Assembly: GCA_018061965.1 (NCBI GenBank)
Contig: JAGOTG010000004.1
Coordinates: 106,141 to 170,140, forward strand
Direction: 5' to 3'
Source of the DNA: Legionellaceae bacterium
GTDB taxonomy: Bacteria; Pseudomonadota; Gammaproteobacteria; Legionellales; Legionellaceae
DNA length: 64,000 nt
Positions 26,040 to 34,917 of the stretch are shown here, piece after piece; position 1 is the stretch's first letter, and each line of letters begins with the position of its first letter. The notes beneath the pieces were generated by a model, which was not told where the DNA came from, did no database searches, and was given only the letters and a program-made list of their open reading frames with translations. Made by a program: the position numbers and the translations under genes.

Positions 26040-27386
26040 GTGAAAGTTAAAACTTGTTTTACTTGTAGCCAATGCGCCGCGGTTTCTTCTCAATGGTCTG
26101 GTTTGTGCACACAATGCGGTGCTTGGAATACGATTTTGGAAGAGCAGAAAGCACCTACTTCACAACGTATTGCAAATTATGCAAATCAACGTTCGACCGT
26201 CATGGCGCTGACTGATGTGGTGATTGATCATCAAGCGCGTATGGACTGCGGTTTGTCCGAATTGAATCGTGTGTTGGGCGGCGGACTGGTGGATGGTTCG
26301 GTGGTATTGATTGGGGGAGATCCGGGGATTGGTAAATCGACCGTTCTTTTGCAAACTTTGGCCAATTTGTCTGCACAGCACAAAGTGTTATATGTAACAG
26401 GTGAAGAATCGTTGCAACAAATAGCATTGCGCGCTCAACGTCTGCAATTACCAATTGATGCCTTGCGCTTACTGGCTGAAACCCAAGTTGAGACTATTTT
26501 ACAGCATGCCAAGCAAGAACAACCGCGTATAATGGTCATTGATTCGATTCAAACGTTGTTTACTGAAACGGTGAGCTCGGCGCCAGGTGGCGTCAGCCAG
26601 GTGCGTGAATCAGCTGCAGTGCTGGTGCGTTACGCAAAAATGACTGGCACGGCGGTTTTTTTGGTGGGACATGTCACCAAAGAAGGTGCGTTGGCTGGTC
26701 CGCGTGTGTTAGAGCATATGGTGGATTGTGTTTTATATTTTGAAGGGCAGTCAGACAGCCGGTTTCGAGTGATCCGGGCGGTTAAAAATCGTTTTGGTGC
26801 GGTGAATGAATTAGGTGTGTTTGCCATGACCGATCGCGGATTAAAAGAAGTTGCTAATCCTTCAGCCATTTTTTTATCTAAGCAACCAGAGCCTACGCCT
26901 GGATCTGCGGTGATGGTTACGTGGGAGGGCTCGCGGCCTCTGTTGGTAGAAGTGCAAGCTTTAGTGGATGAAGCACATGGGCAACAGCCCCGCCGAGTGA
27001 CTGCAGGTTTGGATCACAATCGTTTGGCGATTTTATTGGCGGTATTGCATCGCCATGGCGGTATTGCAACCTACGATCAGGATGTTTTTTTATCGGTGGT
27101 AGGTGGCGTGAAAGTCATGGAAACGGCTTGTGATTTGGCAGTGTTGGCAGCCATGGTATCAAGTTTTCGCAATCGTGTTTTTGATCCGAGAACGGTGATC
27201 TTTGGAGAAATTGGTTTGGCGGGTGAAATCAGGCCAGTACCCTGTGGCCAAGAGCGGTTACGGGAAGCGAGTAAACACGGATTTCAATCTGCAATTGTGC
27301 CGTTTGGTAATGCGCCCAAACAGTGTAAAGATATTGAGGTTTATCCTGTGCGGTATGTGCAAGAAGTGCTGGAAAAAATTTGCTAG
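26040..27386 (+). CDS. radA: DNA repair protein RadA
   Basis: RadA is a RecA-like ATPase/branch-migration helicase in recombination and repair. It uses a GTG start, with AAGGAGAAA about six bases upstream. The 448 residues show the C4 zinc finger (Cys9, Cys12, Cys23, Cys26, WNT), Walker A GGDPGIGKST (about residues 94-103), the RadA-specific KNRFGAVNELG motif, and the Lon-protease-like C-terminal domain (QPRRVTAGLDHNRLAILLAVLHRHGGI, FGEIGLAGEIRPV). Length and order are normal. A glycosyltransferase gene starts 70 bases after the stop. Confidence 0.96.
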   Translation: MKVKTCFTCSQCAAVSSQWSGLCTQCGAWNTILEEQKAPTSQRIANYANQRSTVMALTDVVIDHQARMDCGLSELNRVLGGGLVDGSVVLIGGDPGIGKSTVLLQTLANLSAQHKVLYVTGEESLQQIALRAQRLQLPIDALRLLAETQVETILQHAKQEQPRIMVIDSIQTLFTETVSSAPGGVSQVRESAAVLVRYAKMTGTAVFLVGHVTKEGALAGPRVLEHMVDCVLYFEGQSDSRFRVIRAVKNRFGAVNELGVFAMTDRGLKEVANPSAIFLSKQPEPTPGSAVMVTWEGSRPLLVEVQALVDEAHGQQPRRVTAGLDHNRLAILLAVLHRHGGIATYDQDVFLSVVGGVKVMETACDLAVLAAMVSSFRNRVFDPRTVIFGEIGLAGEIRPVPCGQERLREASKHGFQSAIVPFGNAPKQCKDIEVYPVRYVQEVLEKIC

Positions 27387-27456
27387 AGATGAGTTGGGGT
27401 TTGACTTTCAACTCGGATCCCTTGCGTCAGGATACTTGAGCGATTATGATCGGGTT

Positions 27457-28581
27457 ATGAAGATCTTACATGTTTATAAAACTTTTCTTAATGATACAAG
27501 GGGCGGCATTGAGCAAGCGATTGCGCAACTATGCGCGAATTCTCCTGACTCTGAGTTTGAGCATACGGTTTTGTCTCTGACACCGCAACCTTCGGATGTG
27601 ATCCAGGGTTTTTTAGGCATCAAAAATGTGCGCTATCATCAGCAATTGACGATAGCGTCCAATAGTATGTCCTGGCAGATGCTGCGTGATTTTCCGCAAT
27701 TAGTGAAAAATTTCGATCTGATCCATTATCATTTTCCGTGGCCGTTTGCTGATTTGATGCATTGGCATTCTAAAATTCGTAAGCCGAGTCTGGTGACGTA
27801 TCATTCTGATGTCATTCGACAGAAATTATGGTTGCGTCTGTATACGCCTTTGATGCGCCGGTTTTTACAATCAGTGCAAACGATTGTAGCGACTTCTCCG
27901 CAATATTTGGCCAGTAGTCCAATACTGCAGGTATATCGGGATAAAACGGAGGTGGTTCCGTTAGGGGTTGATCGCGCTACTTATCCAGCACTGTCTGCAG
28001 AGCGAGTTGCGTATTGGCAGCAGCGTTTTAGTGGGCGCTTTTTTTTATTTGTCGGGCAAATGCGTTATTACAAAGGCTTGTCGGTATTATTAGAAGCATT
28101 ACGTGGCACGGACTATCCCTTATTATTGATTGGCCACGGGCCCTGTGAACAAGCACTGCGCGATCAAGTTCGGCAATGGAATTTAAAAAATGTTCATTTT
28201 TTGAATAATGTGTCGGAAGAAGACAAAATTGCTTTATTGCATTTGTGTTTGGCATTTGTTTTTCCTTCTAACTTCCGTTCAGAAGCATTTGGGGTTTCGT
28301 TATTGGAGGCTGCCATGATGGGAAAACCGATGATTTCAACCGAATTAGGTACCGGCACCTCTTATGTGAATGAGCATCAGACCACGGGCCTGGTTGTGCC
28401 TCCAAACGATGCGAATGCATTACGTGAGGCGATGGGACATCTTTGGGAACATCCTGAAACGGTTGAGAGGATGGGGCAAGCAGCCAAGGTTCGTCATGCA
28501 ACGTTGTTTACCGGCCAAAAAATGGTTGAAGGGTACGCAGCATTGTATCGGCAGCTCAACTGCTGTGTCATTCCCGCGTAG
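27457..28581 (+). CDS. Glycosyltransferase family 4 (GT-B fold)
   Basis: A 374-residue GT4-type glycosyltransferase. The N-terminus MKILHVYKTFLNDTRGGIEQAI has the acceptor-side loop. Mid-protein, VVPLGVDRATYP and LFVGQMRYYKGLSVLLEAL are typical hinge and donor-domain motifs. The sugar-nucleotide site is FRSEAFGVSLLEAAMMGKPMISTELGTGTSYV (E-x7-E pattern). It probably transfers a sugar to lipopolysaccharide or another surface glycan; substrate unknown. The frame stays open into radA, but the ATG at 27457 matches the family N-terminus. The last codons and stop (CATTCCCGCGTAG) look like part of a TGTCATTCCCGCG-type dispersed repeat, suggesting the C-terminus was altered by an insertion. Confidence 0.88.
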   Translation: MKILHVYKTFLNDTRGGIEQAIAQLCANSPDSEFEHTVLSLTPQPSDVIQGFLGIKNVRYHQQLTIASNSMSWQMLRDFPQLVKNFDLIHYHFPWPFADLMHWHSKIRKPSLVTYHSDVIRQKLWLRLYTPLMRRFLQSVQTIVATSPQYLASSPILQVYRDKTEVVPLGVDRATYPALSAERVAYWQQRFSGRFFLFVGQMRYYKGLSVLLEALRGTDYPLLLIGHGPCEQALRDQVRQWNLKNVHFLNNVSEEDKIALLHLCLAFVFPSNFRSEAFGVSLLEAAMMGKPMISTELGTGTSYVNEHQTTGLVVPPNDANALREAMGHLWEHPETVERMGQAAKVRHATLFTGQKMVEGYAALYRQLNCCVIPA

Positions 28582-28658
28582 GCTGAGCTCCATCCTTGAT
28601 ACGGTACTGTTTTTCATCTGCGCTGACATGACACCGTTCTTTAATTAGGGGATAAAGT

Positions 28659-29276
28659 ATGTATTCTGGCATTACTAGCGGTTTGTTTGAGGTGACCTCG
28701 ATAGAAAAAAAGCCAGGTTTCATGACTTATTCCGTCCGATTCAATGCAGCGTTACTTGATAAACTAAAGGTGGGTGCCAGCGTCTCTATCGATGGGGTGT
28801 GTCAAACCGTAGTTTCTATTATTGATCATGATGTCACATTCAATGCAATCCAAGATACTTTAGATCGCACCACATTGCCGCAATTGCAGCTGGGATCTAA
28901 AGTGAGCGTCGAGCGCAGCTTAAATTACGGTGACGAAGTAGGGGGCCATGAAGTAGCTGGTCACGTGATTGGGCGGGGGACAGTCCATGCAGTACGGGCC
29001 ACAGAAAATAATTTGGATCTCATCATTCAATGTCCTCCAGAATGGATGAAATATATTTTTACGAAAGGATTCATCGCAGTAGATGGCTCGAGTCTGACGG
29101 TAGATCAGGCGGAGCCAAAAGGTTTCTTTACGTTACATTTGATCCCAGAAACGTTGCGTCTCACCAATTTTGGACATAAACGACTGGGCGATTCGGTGAA
29201 TATCGAATTAGATCACAGAACCCAAACCATTGTCGCAACGGTTGAGCGAGTATTGGCGGAGATGCAATTGAGTTAG
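28659..29276 (+). CDS. ribE: Riboflavin synthase alpha subunit
   Basis: Riboflavin synthase dismutates two lumazines to riboflavin. The 205-residue protein shows the internal duplication: repeat one runs from MYSGITSGLFEVTSI through VSIDGVCQTVVS, and repeat two from VIGRGTVHAVRATENNLDLII through GSSLTVDQAEPKGFFTLHLIPETLRLTNF. GGHEVAGHV sits between them. The N-terminus is MYSGIT rather than the near-universal MFTGI, a small divergence. It is not in a rib operon here (no ribBA, ribH or ribD). I see no FMN riboswitch in the 77 bases upstream. A possible ribosome site is AGGGGATAAA. Confidence 0.9.
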   Translation: MYSGITSGLFEVTSIEKKPGFMTYSVRFNAALLDKLKVGASVSIDGVCQTVVSIIDHDVTFNAIQDTLDRTTLPQLQLGSKVSVERSLNYGDEVGGHEVAGHVIGRGTVHAVRATENNLDLIIQCPPEWMKYIFTKGFIAVDGSSLTVDQAEPKGFFTLHLIPETLRLTNFGHKRLGDSVNIELDHRTQTIVATVERVLAEMQLS

Positions 29277-29290
29277 TCGAGGCTTATCGT

Positions 29291-30145
29291 ATGTTTTCAC
29301 TTTTTTCTGGTCGAAATGTGCCATCCATGCAATCTTTGTTAAGACAATTTGCTATTGAGATAGACAATGAATTAAAAGAGCAAGGGTTCGTGGTGCTGAA
29401 TACTCCTAGCCAATCTAGAGATGCCATAGACGCAGAGTTAGATATACAGGGGCGTTTATTATGTTCCACTTTATCTCAAATGCATACAACAGAAGGTCCT
29501 ATATTGACTCGAACCCCTAGTGCTTATGACAGGCCAATTACTATAGCCACACCTGATGAGGTGCGAGAACATTATAGTCAAGTAGCTGCAGCAGTGTTTG
29601 AGAGAAAAACAGGGACTTGTTTAGGATTAGCGTGTGTCGTGTTTTCTATATCGAGAGCGTTGCTGGCAAATGAGCATTATAGACAAATAGAAATACAGGT
29701 TTGCCAGCTGCGGCACTGGTCACATGTTTTTGTTAGGTTTGGTCATCCGCAAGCACCACAAGGTTTATTTTACGATCCTTGGTATCAGCGTTGCCAAACT
29801 GATCATCCTCATGTGCCGTTGTTGATAGAGGAGCATGCATCAGCTTCTAAAATGGAATCCCTCATAGAACGCACGTCGATTCAGATACCTCAAACCGTTA
29901 TGCGTATAAAACATTTTATGGAGTATGATGCGCGCAAACAATCTCTTACAGGTGAAATTAAAAGTAATAGGGCATATAATTTTGATTATTGTATATTATG
30001 TAGTTCGAAAGCGTTTTTAAATCCTGTGAAGATTGTCCCCGAGCCTAAGAGTAAAACGAGTGTGTCGCCCTTTTATAAAGTGGGAGGAATGTCTCATGAA
30101 GACACGATACTTATGGACCGGGACTCTGGGTGTGTTTGTTCGTAA
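29291..30145 (+). CDS. Putative papain-like cysteine hydrolase (Cys-His-Asp), effector-like
   Basis: A 284-residue soluble protein with no recognised family. A possible catalytic triad can be read: Cys110 in KTGTCLGLACVVFS at the start of a helix, His145 in RHWSHVFVRFG, and Asp162 in LFYDPWYQ. This order and the G-x-C helix, H-V strand and F/Y-D-P turn are the pattern of C58/YopT-like and related papain-fold proteases or transglutaminase-like enzymes. There is no signal peptide or membrane segment. It lies 14 bases after ribE on the same strand, which is unusual for an accessory gene. The enzyme assignment is inference from motif spacing. Confidence 0.6.
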   Translation: MFSLFSGRNVPSMQSLLRQFAIEIDNELKEQGFVVLNTPSQSRDAIDAELDIQGRLLCSTLSQMHTTEGPILTRTPSAYDRPITIATPDEVREHYSQVAAAVFERKTGTCLGLACVVFSISRALLANEHYRQIEIQVCQLRHWSHVFVRFGHPQAPQGLFYDPWYQRCQTDHPHVPLLIEEHASASKMESLIERTSIQIPQTVMRIKHFMEYDARKQSLTGEIKSNRAYNFDYCILCSSKAFLNPVKIVPEPKSKTSVSPFYKVGGMSHEDTILMDRDSGCVCS

Positions 30146-30237
30146 AGTACCGAAAGACGCATAATTCTTGAAAAAGCAGCCCGTTATTTTTGCAACAAAA
30201 CTTTTCAACTGATGGACCTACAGATAGGATTAAAATT

Positions 30238-30582
30238 ATGAATGCACTGCCAAAATGCCCCAAATGTAATTCGGAATATGCCTATAAAGATGGCGTATGT
30301 TTTATTTGTCCCGAATGTACGCATGAATGGACGCAAGAAGACATAACAGAGTCCAGTGATAGTAACGTCATTAGAGATGCGTATGGCTCTGTGTTACAGA
30401 ACGGTGATACCATCACAGTAATAAAGGATTTAAATGTAAAAGGCTCTTCTTTGGTTGTGAAAGTCGGTACTAAAGTCAAAAATATTCGATTGGTTGATGG
30501 CGATCATGATATTGACTGCAAAATTGACGGTATAGGCGCCATGAAATTAAAATCTCAGTTTGTAAAAAAGGTTTCGCTGTAG
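30238..30582 (+). CDS. yjdM: YjdM/PhnA-family zinc-ribbon protein
   Basis: A 114-residue protein of the PhnA/YjdM family. The N-terminal zinc ribbon is [28 protein letters not shown] (CxxC...CxxC). The C-terminal SH3-like domain has [26 protein letters not shown] and [31 protein letters not shown]. It is annotated elsewhere as alkylphosphonate-utilisation operon protein, but it is not a phosphonoacetate hydrolase and its role is unknown. The ATG at 30238 gives the conserved start (MNALPKCP). There are no phn genes around. The gene ends before a hairpin that probably terminates it. Confidence 0.93.
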   Translation: MNALPKCPKCNSEYAYKDGVCFICPECTHEWTQEDITESSDSNVIRDAYGSVLQNGDTITVIKDLNVKGSSLVVKVGTKVKNIRLVDGDHDIDCKIDGIGAMKLKSQFVKKVSL

Positions 30583-30620
30583 CAATTTGTTATTGAAAAC
30601 CCTCATCCGCCCTTTGGGCA

Positions 30621-30641
30621 CCTTCTCCCAAAGGGAGAAGG
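30621..30641. terminator. Hairpin between convergent genes
   Basis: CCTTCTCCC-AAA-GGGAGAAGG is a perfect 9-bp stem with a three-base loop, preceded by CCTCATCCGCCCTTTGGGCA. This string resembles a widespread intergenic palindromic repeat. It lies between yjdM (+) and the DUF2235 gene (-), with a short T-rich run afterwards (30647-30653), so it may terminate transcription. Confidence 0.65.
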
Positions 30642-30664
30642 ACATTCTTTTTTCAAGGCTACTG

Positions 30665-33600
30665 TCATACAGGAAAAAAGATGTTGCTTAGTTGCTCTTC
30701 TCGCTGTTGTTGAGCGCCTGTTTTTAATGCAGACATTCCAAACAAGGTCATCCCTGCGCCTACTAACCCTAAACCTACGGCGGGTATCATCAAACCACCC
30801 GTTCCTAGCAGTAAAAAGTGAGTCGCAATAGCGGCAATGATGACACCTAAAATAAGGGATAGACTGCCCAATAGCGTGACTGTAAAACCGCTATAGTGGC
30901 CATTTTGTTGATGCGAGCGCAGGGTATCGCGAATGCCTTGCAAACTATTGTTTAACCTTTCGATGTCATTTTGACTTTGCATATTAGCTGCTTCATGCTG
31001 TCTTATTTGAGCTGTATGCTCTGTTGTAAGCCTGTCGTCCGTGAGCTTAGTATTACTCAGTCGATCAGCTTCTGTCGCTTTTTCTGTTTCCAGTACTCCG
31101 ATCCTTTGTGTTCTACTTTCTAATTCACCTTCCAGCACGCCAATCCTTTGTGCGCTACTTTTTAATTCACCTTCCAGCACGCCAATTCTTTGTGCTCTAC
31201 TTTCTAATTCACCTTCCAGCGTGCCAATCCTTTGCGCTCTAATTTCTAATTCACCTTCCAGCACGCCAATTCTTTGTGCTCTACTTTCTAATTCACCTTC
31301 CAGCGTGCCAATCCTTTGTGCTCTACTTTCTAAGTCACCTTCCAGCACTCCAATCGTTTTTGCATTACTTTCTAAATCACTTTCCTGCTCTTCAATCCTT
31401 TGAGCGCTACTTTTTAAGTCACCTTCCAGCACTCGAATCCTTTGTGTTCTAATTTCTAAATCATTTTCCAGCGCTCGAATCCTTTGTGTTCTAATTTCTA
31501 AATCACTTTCTAGCGCTCCAATCCTTTGTGTTCTCCTTTCTAAGTTATCGCGCAATGCTGCCTCGTCTTGTAACCTTTCTTTTAATGGCTGCATTACCCT
31601 AAATTCAAGGATCGGAGCTTCCGATATGTCAATGGAGTGTTTTCGTAATGTTCTTTCGCAAATTGCTGGAAATTGTGCGACGGCTTCGTCAATTTTATAT
31701 TGCAAACGCTCCCGATCGATAGGAGCTAGATAAGTGCTAGAAAATCTCATTTTATCTTGCAGAGTGATCAACGCGTGATAATATTGATCGGCCTGGGAAA
31801 GAGATTCGGTGGCATCAAAGGGAGGGACTTGCTCAGACAGCTCGGTGTCCAATATTGGTTGCGAAGCGCGGCATTGAAATTGTTCTGCATCCTCCAATAA
31901 ATTAGCCAAAAATGTATGCGTTTGTTTCGCTATTTCTTTCTGCATATTTTCTTGGAATTTCTTAATGTAAGCTTGTTTTTTTCTTAACAACGCTCTGTGC
32001 TTCTCGCTTTGTTCTTCTGCGCCCAGCTCTGACATTTCGAAGCGAAAAATACCGTTAATAGTTTCTTGAACCTTCTCTCTATCGGTTGGCGTAAGATTGG
32101 AGCTATAGAAGGAATTGGCTAATTTGGGTGGAACCAACTCAATTAATTGGTCAAAAATACCAGGATGATCCAAAGTGTCTTGTAGCAGGATTTTGTTTAA
32201 GTCGTCTTCTAATTGATGCGACAGACATGCCTTCAATAATGCTTTGATCTTGTTTGTTAACGCAGCGCAGTCCATTTCCAAAGAGGGTGAGGTGTATCGA
32301 GCGTGTACGAACTGTTCTACTCCACTATAGCTAATTGGACGGTTAGGACTTTCCGAAGGCGGCGTGCTCAGCTCAGGAAATAACAGCGTCATGAAATCCA
32401 AAGAAAAGCTCTCAAAATTTACATATGAACTTGCGCCATTGATATCATAATTATGGAGCTCTGCCATGCTGCGCGGCCCTGCTTTCGTCATGATTATTCT
32501 TGTGCCGTTCAGCTGTTCTGTACCCCCAAGGCCCAATATATTTAACCATTCTGGAAGATAACAAGTTCGACGTGTTGTTCTAATATCGGCAAGATTAACT
32601 GCCATCTCTTTATATTGCGCTCTCAGAAACTCATTTTGAGCAGTAGTATCAAGCTGATGCGTCATGAAATGTTCAAAAACAGGGCTCAGATAACGTCCGG
32701 CTACGCCCTCTGGTAGTTTCAGCGGGATATTATGTCTGAGCGCAAATTGTAGTAATTTATAAAAAAACAATTTTTGTACGCAACGCAATTTTTCGAAAGG
32801 AAAGCGCGGGTCTGTAGCTAAAGCTAGAGCGGGATTGTGATTGACTGGATTACCATTGGCGGTGCTATGCGCTCCTGGCAAATGGTACCGATTGACTTGC
32901 GTGGTGGATTCGGGCGCTGCTTCAACCCAGACAGCTCTAAACCCTACTGAAAATTCACTGTCCATATAAGCAATATCTACTTCATTGACCATAGGCGCTA
33001 TCACAGTATGATGAGCCAGAGCGGTCCATGGAATATACGTAGGAATTTTAGTCCCTTCGCACAAACCAGGGACGGGATCGAGGAGTTTCCCATTCAGTTT
33101 TAAATCGGCCGAACGCAATCCTTGGATCAGGTTTTGCAACTGTGTTTGATTGCCAAGCGTCGCCTGCAAAGCATCTTTATACAAATGATTAATTCGATTG
33201 GATCTCCATGCATACAGTCCTCGTCCAGGGTTGTAACATTTGTCACAAATAAAAGAGTAGAGCGCTGGCGGGGATAAGTCGTTACCTGGTTGGTTTACAT
33301 AATCCTTGATGCGTTGTAATTCATGAGTCATATGGATTGCTTCCACACTGCCACGACTAAACCCGACGAAATTAATTTCCTGTTCACCGCGCATAATACC
33401 ATTCAAGGCCGCCATCAGACCGGAAACAATTAAATTATGCACTTCCGTACCGGAGTCATCTGCCCCTTTAATGATTACGACTTCGTTGCTGATTTTTAAT
33501 AAATAGGGATCTGATTTGGCCGATGTTACTTGCGAAAACAACGGTTCTGCAATTTGTTCAGCTTGCTCTGCAATACAATCTGCAAAAAAACTTAGGGTAT

Positions 33601-33703
33601 GAGCACCTTCACCAATCGGCTCCAGCTGATTGGCTTCTAAATAAGCCCTATCATCTTTATATTGGGTATCGCCGGTTCCGTGAAATAGGATGGTTAATGA
33701 CAT
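30665..33703 (-). CDS. DUF2235/Tle1-like alpha/beta hydrolase with coiled-coil repeats and C-terminal membrane hairpin
   Basis: A 1012-residue protein. The N-terminal domain (about 1-340) has the DUF2235/Tle1 phospholipase layout: TILFHGTGDTQ at the start, the nucleophile elbow GFSRGS with Ser116, an aspartate in LLDPVPG (Asp209) and PGAHSTANG with His279, giving a Ser-Asp-His triad. Residues about 340-700 are of unknown fold. Residues about 720-873 are 11 tandem 14-residue coiled-coil repeats. Residues about 938-991 form two hydrophobic segments. There is no signal peptide. Tle1 proteins are secreted phospholipases. The coiled coil and hairpin suggest tethering to a membrane, perhaps a host one. 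It is monocistronic. Confidence 0.78.
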   Translation of the reverse strand: MSLTILFHGTGDTQYKDDRAYLEANQLEPIGEGAHTLSFFADCIAEQAEQIAEPLFSQVTSAKSDPYLLKISNEVVIIKGADDSGTEVHNLIVSGLMAALNGIMRGEQEINFVGFSRGSVEAIHMTHELQRIKDYVNQPGNDLSPPALYSFICDKCYNPGRGLYAWRSNRINHLYKDALQATLGNQTQLQNLIQGLRSADLKLNGKLLDPVPGLCEGTKIPTYIPWTALAHHTVIAPMVNEVDIAYMDSEFSVGFRAVWVEAAPESTTQVNRYHLPGAHSTANGNPVNHNPALALATDPRFPFEKLRCVQKLFFYKLLQFALRHNIPLKLPEGVAGRYLSPVFEHFMTHQLDTTAQNEFLRAQYKEMAVNLADIRTTRRTCYLPEWLNILGLGGTEQLNGTRIIMTKAGPRSMAELHNYDINGASSYVNFESFSLDFMTLLFPELSTPPSESPNRPISYSGVEQFVHARYTSPSLEMDCAALTNKIKALLKACLSHQLEDDLNKILLQDTLDHPGIFDQLIELVPPKLANSFYSSNLTPTDREKVQETINGIFRFEMSELGAEEQSEKHRALLRKKQAYIKKFQENMQKEIAKQTHTFLANLLEDAEQFQCRASQPILDTELSEQVPPFDATESLSQADQYYHALITLQDKMRFSSTYLAPIDRERLQYKIDEAVAQFPAICERTLRKHSIDISEAPILEFRVMQPLKERLQDEAALRDNLERRTQRIGALESDLEIRTQRIRALENDLEIRTQRIRVLEGDLKSSAQRIEEQESDLESNAKTIGVLEGDLESRAQRIGTLEGELESRAQRIGVLEGELEIRAQRIGTLEGELESRAQRIGVLEGELKSSAQRIGVLEGELESRTQRIGVLETEKATEADRLSNTKLTDDRLTTEHTAQIRQHEAANMQSQNDIERLNNSLQGIRDTLRSHQQNGHYSGFTVTLLGSLSLILGVIIAAIATHFLLLGTGGLMIPAVGLGLVGAGMTLFGMSALKTGAQQQREEQLSNIFFPV
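31085..31550 (-). repeat. Tandem 42-bp (14-residue) coding repeats
   Basis: About 11 imperfect copies of a unit encoding L-E-G-E-L-E-S-R-A-Q-R-I-G-V. The central and 3' copies are nearly identical in DNA, while the 5'-proximal copies and one IEEQESDLESNAKT unit have diverged. Two heptads per unit make a regular coiled coil. The near-identity implies recent slippage or unequal recombination, so copy number probably varies between strains. Confidence 0.9.
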
Positions 33704-33933
33704 AATGACTCCAAATGTTTTTGTGGGTTATTATGCCTCATGGTGAGTAAATTGTAAACACTAAAAAATGAAAATAAAATTTACAGTTGGTTTTTATTGC
33801 AATAAAATCGAGAAAATCTACACCTGAGCTGAGCTCTTTAATGACTGCTCAGGTTAAAGAGTCGTTAATCATCTAATCGGAACTTATGTTTCAGAACGTC
33901 TCAGCACGAACGGATAGACCTGGGTTGAAAAGC

Positions 33934-34917
33934 TTAACGTTGCTGGAGAACCCTGGCCAACTCCTTTGCAAAATAAGTGATGATTAGATCTGCGCCAGCT
34001 CGGTGGAGGGCGGTGATGCTTTCTAGCATGGCTTCTTGTTCGTTGAGTAAGCCTTGGGCTGCAGCAGCTTTCAGCATCGCAAATTCGCCGCTCACTTGAT
34101 AGGCGGCCAGAGGCACTTCGGGAAATTGTTGTTTGATGCGATAAATGACATCTAAGTACAACATCCCCGGCTTGACCATGAGTAAATCAGCCCCTTCTTG
34201 CAGATCGAGTGCCGCTTCACGCAGCGCTTCTTGACCATTCGCCGGATCCATTTGATACGTCTTGCGATCACCAAATTGCGGTGCACCTTGGGCTGCTTCG
34301 CGAAAGGGACCATACAAACACGAGCTGTATTTTACGGCATACGAGAGTATCGCAACGTGCTGAAATCCTGCTTCATCTAAGGCTTCGCGCACGGCGCCGA
34401 CCATCCCATCTGTATTTGCGCTTGGCGCAATCCAATCGGCTCCAGCTTGAGCCAAGCTGACTGCTTGTTTGGCCAATTGTAGGAGGGTCGCATCATTATC
34501 AATCTGTTGGCCGTTTAAAATGCCGCAATGCCCATGATCGGTATATTCACATAAACACAGATCTGCAATGACCGTCATCTGAGGATGAATCGTTTTGATG
34601 TGGCGGATGGCTTGTTGAATGATGCCATCCTCAGCCAGGCACGCGGAACCTTGCGCATCTTTGAAAGCAGGAATGCCAAATAACAAAACGGCTCGGATCC
34701 CTAATTGGCTTAATTCCGCAATTTCGGCGTCCAAATCCTGCAGGCGCAATTGATAATGGCCTGGCATAGAGCCAATGGCTTTTTTTTCAGATAATTGAGC
34801 ATGAATAAACAACGGAGCAATGATCTTGGCCACATGCAGCCGCGTTTCACGCACCATATCGCGAATGGCTGGTGTATTACGCAGGCGTTTCAAGCGTAGA
34901 GTGGGGGTATACGGCAT
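33934..34917 (-). CDS. hemB: Delta-aminolevulinic acid dehydratase (porphobilinogen synthase)
   Basis: HemB joins two 5-aminolevulinates to porphobilinogen in haem synthesis. The 327-residue protein has the cysteine-type metal site [14 protein letters not shown] (Cys121, Cys123, Cys131), which implies a zinc enzyme, and Schiff-base lysines in LSYAVKYSS (Lys196) and [13 protein letters not shown] (Lys249). [17 protein letters not shown] is the normal N-terminal block, so the ATG at 34917 is needed even though it lies 41 bases inside the 3' end of mutS. Same-strand overlap in another frame suggests translational coupling to mutS, an uncommon partner. Confidence 0.96.
   Translation of the reverse strand: MPYTPTLRLKRLRNTPAIRDMVRETRLHVAKIIAPLFIHAQLSEKKAIGSMPGHYQLRLQDLDAEIAELSQLGIRAVLLFGIPAFKDAQGSACLAEDGIIQQAIRHIKTIHPQMTVIADLCLCEYTDHGHCGILNGQQIDNDATLLQLAKQAVSLAQAGADWIAPSANTDGMVGAVREALDEAGFQHVAILSYAVKYSSCLYGPFREAAQGAPQFGDRKTYQMDPANGQEALREAALDLQEGADLLMVKPGMLYLDVIYRIKQQFPEVPLAAYQVSGEFAMLKAAAAQGLLNEQEAMLESITALHRAGADLIITYFAKELARVLQQR

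Noticed and set aside
28582..28658. Possible FMN riboswitch before ribE
   Set aside because: The gap is only 77 bases and lacks the conserved RFN blocks. It looks like a degenerate dispersed repeat instead.
31041..31403. 120-codon plus-strand Ser/Leu-rich repeat frame
   Set aside because: It is antisense to the 14-residue coiled-coil repeats of the DUF2235 protein, with no ribosome site or independent coding signal.
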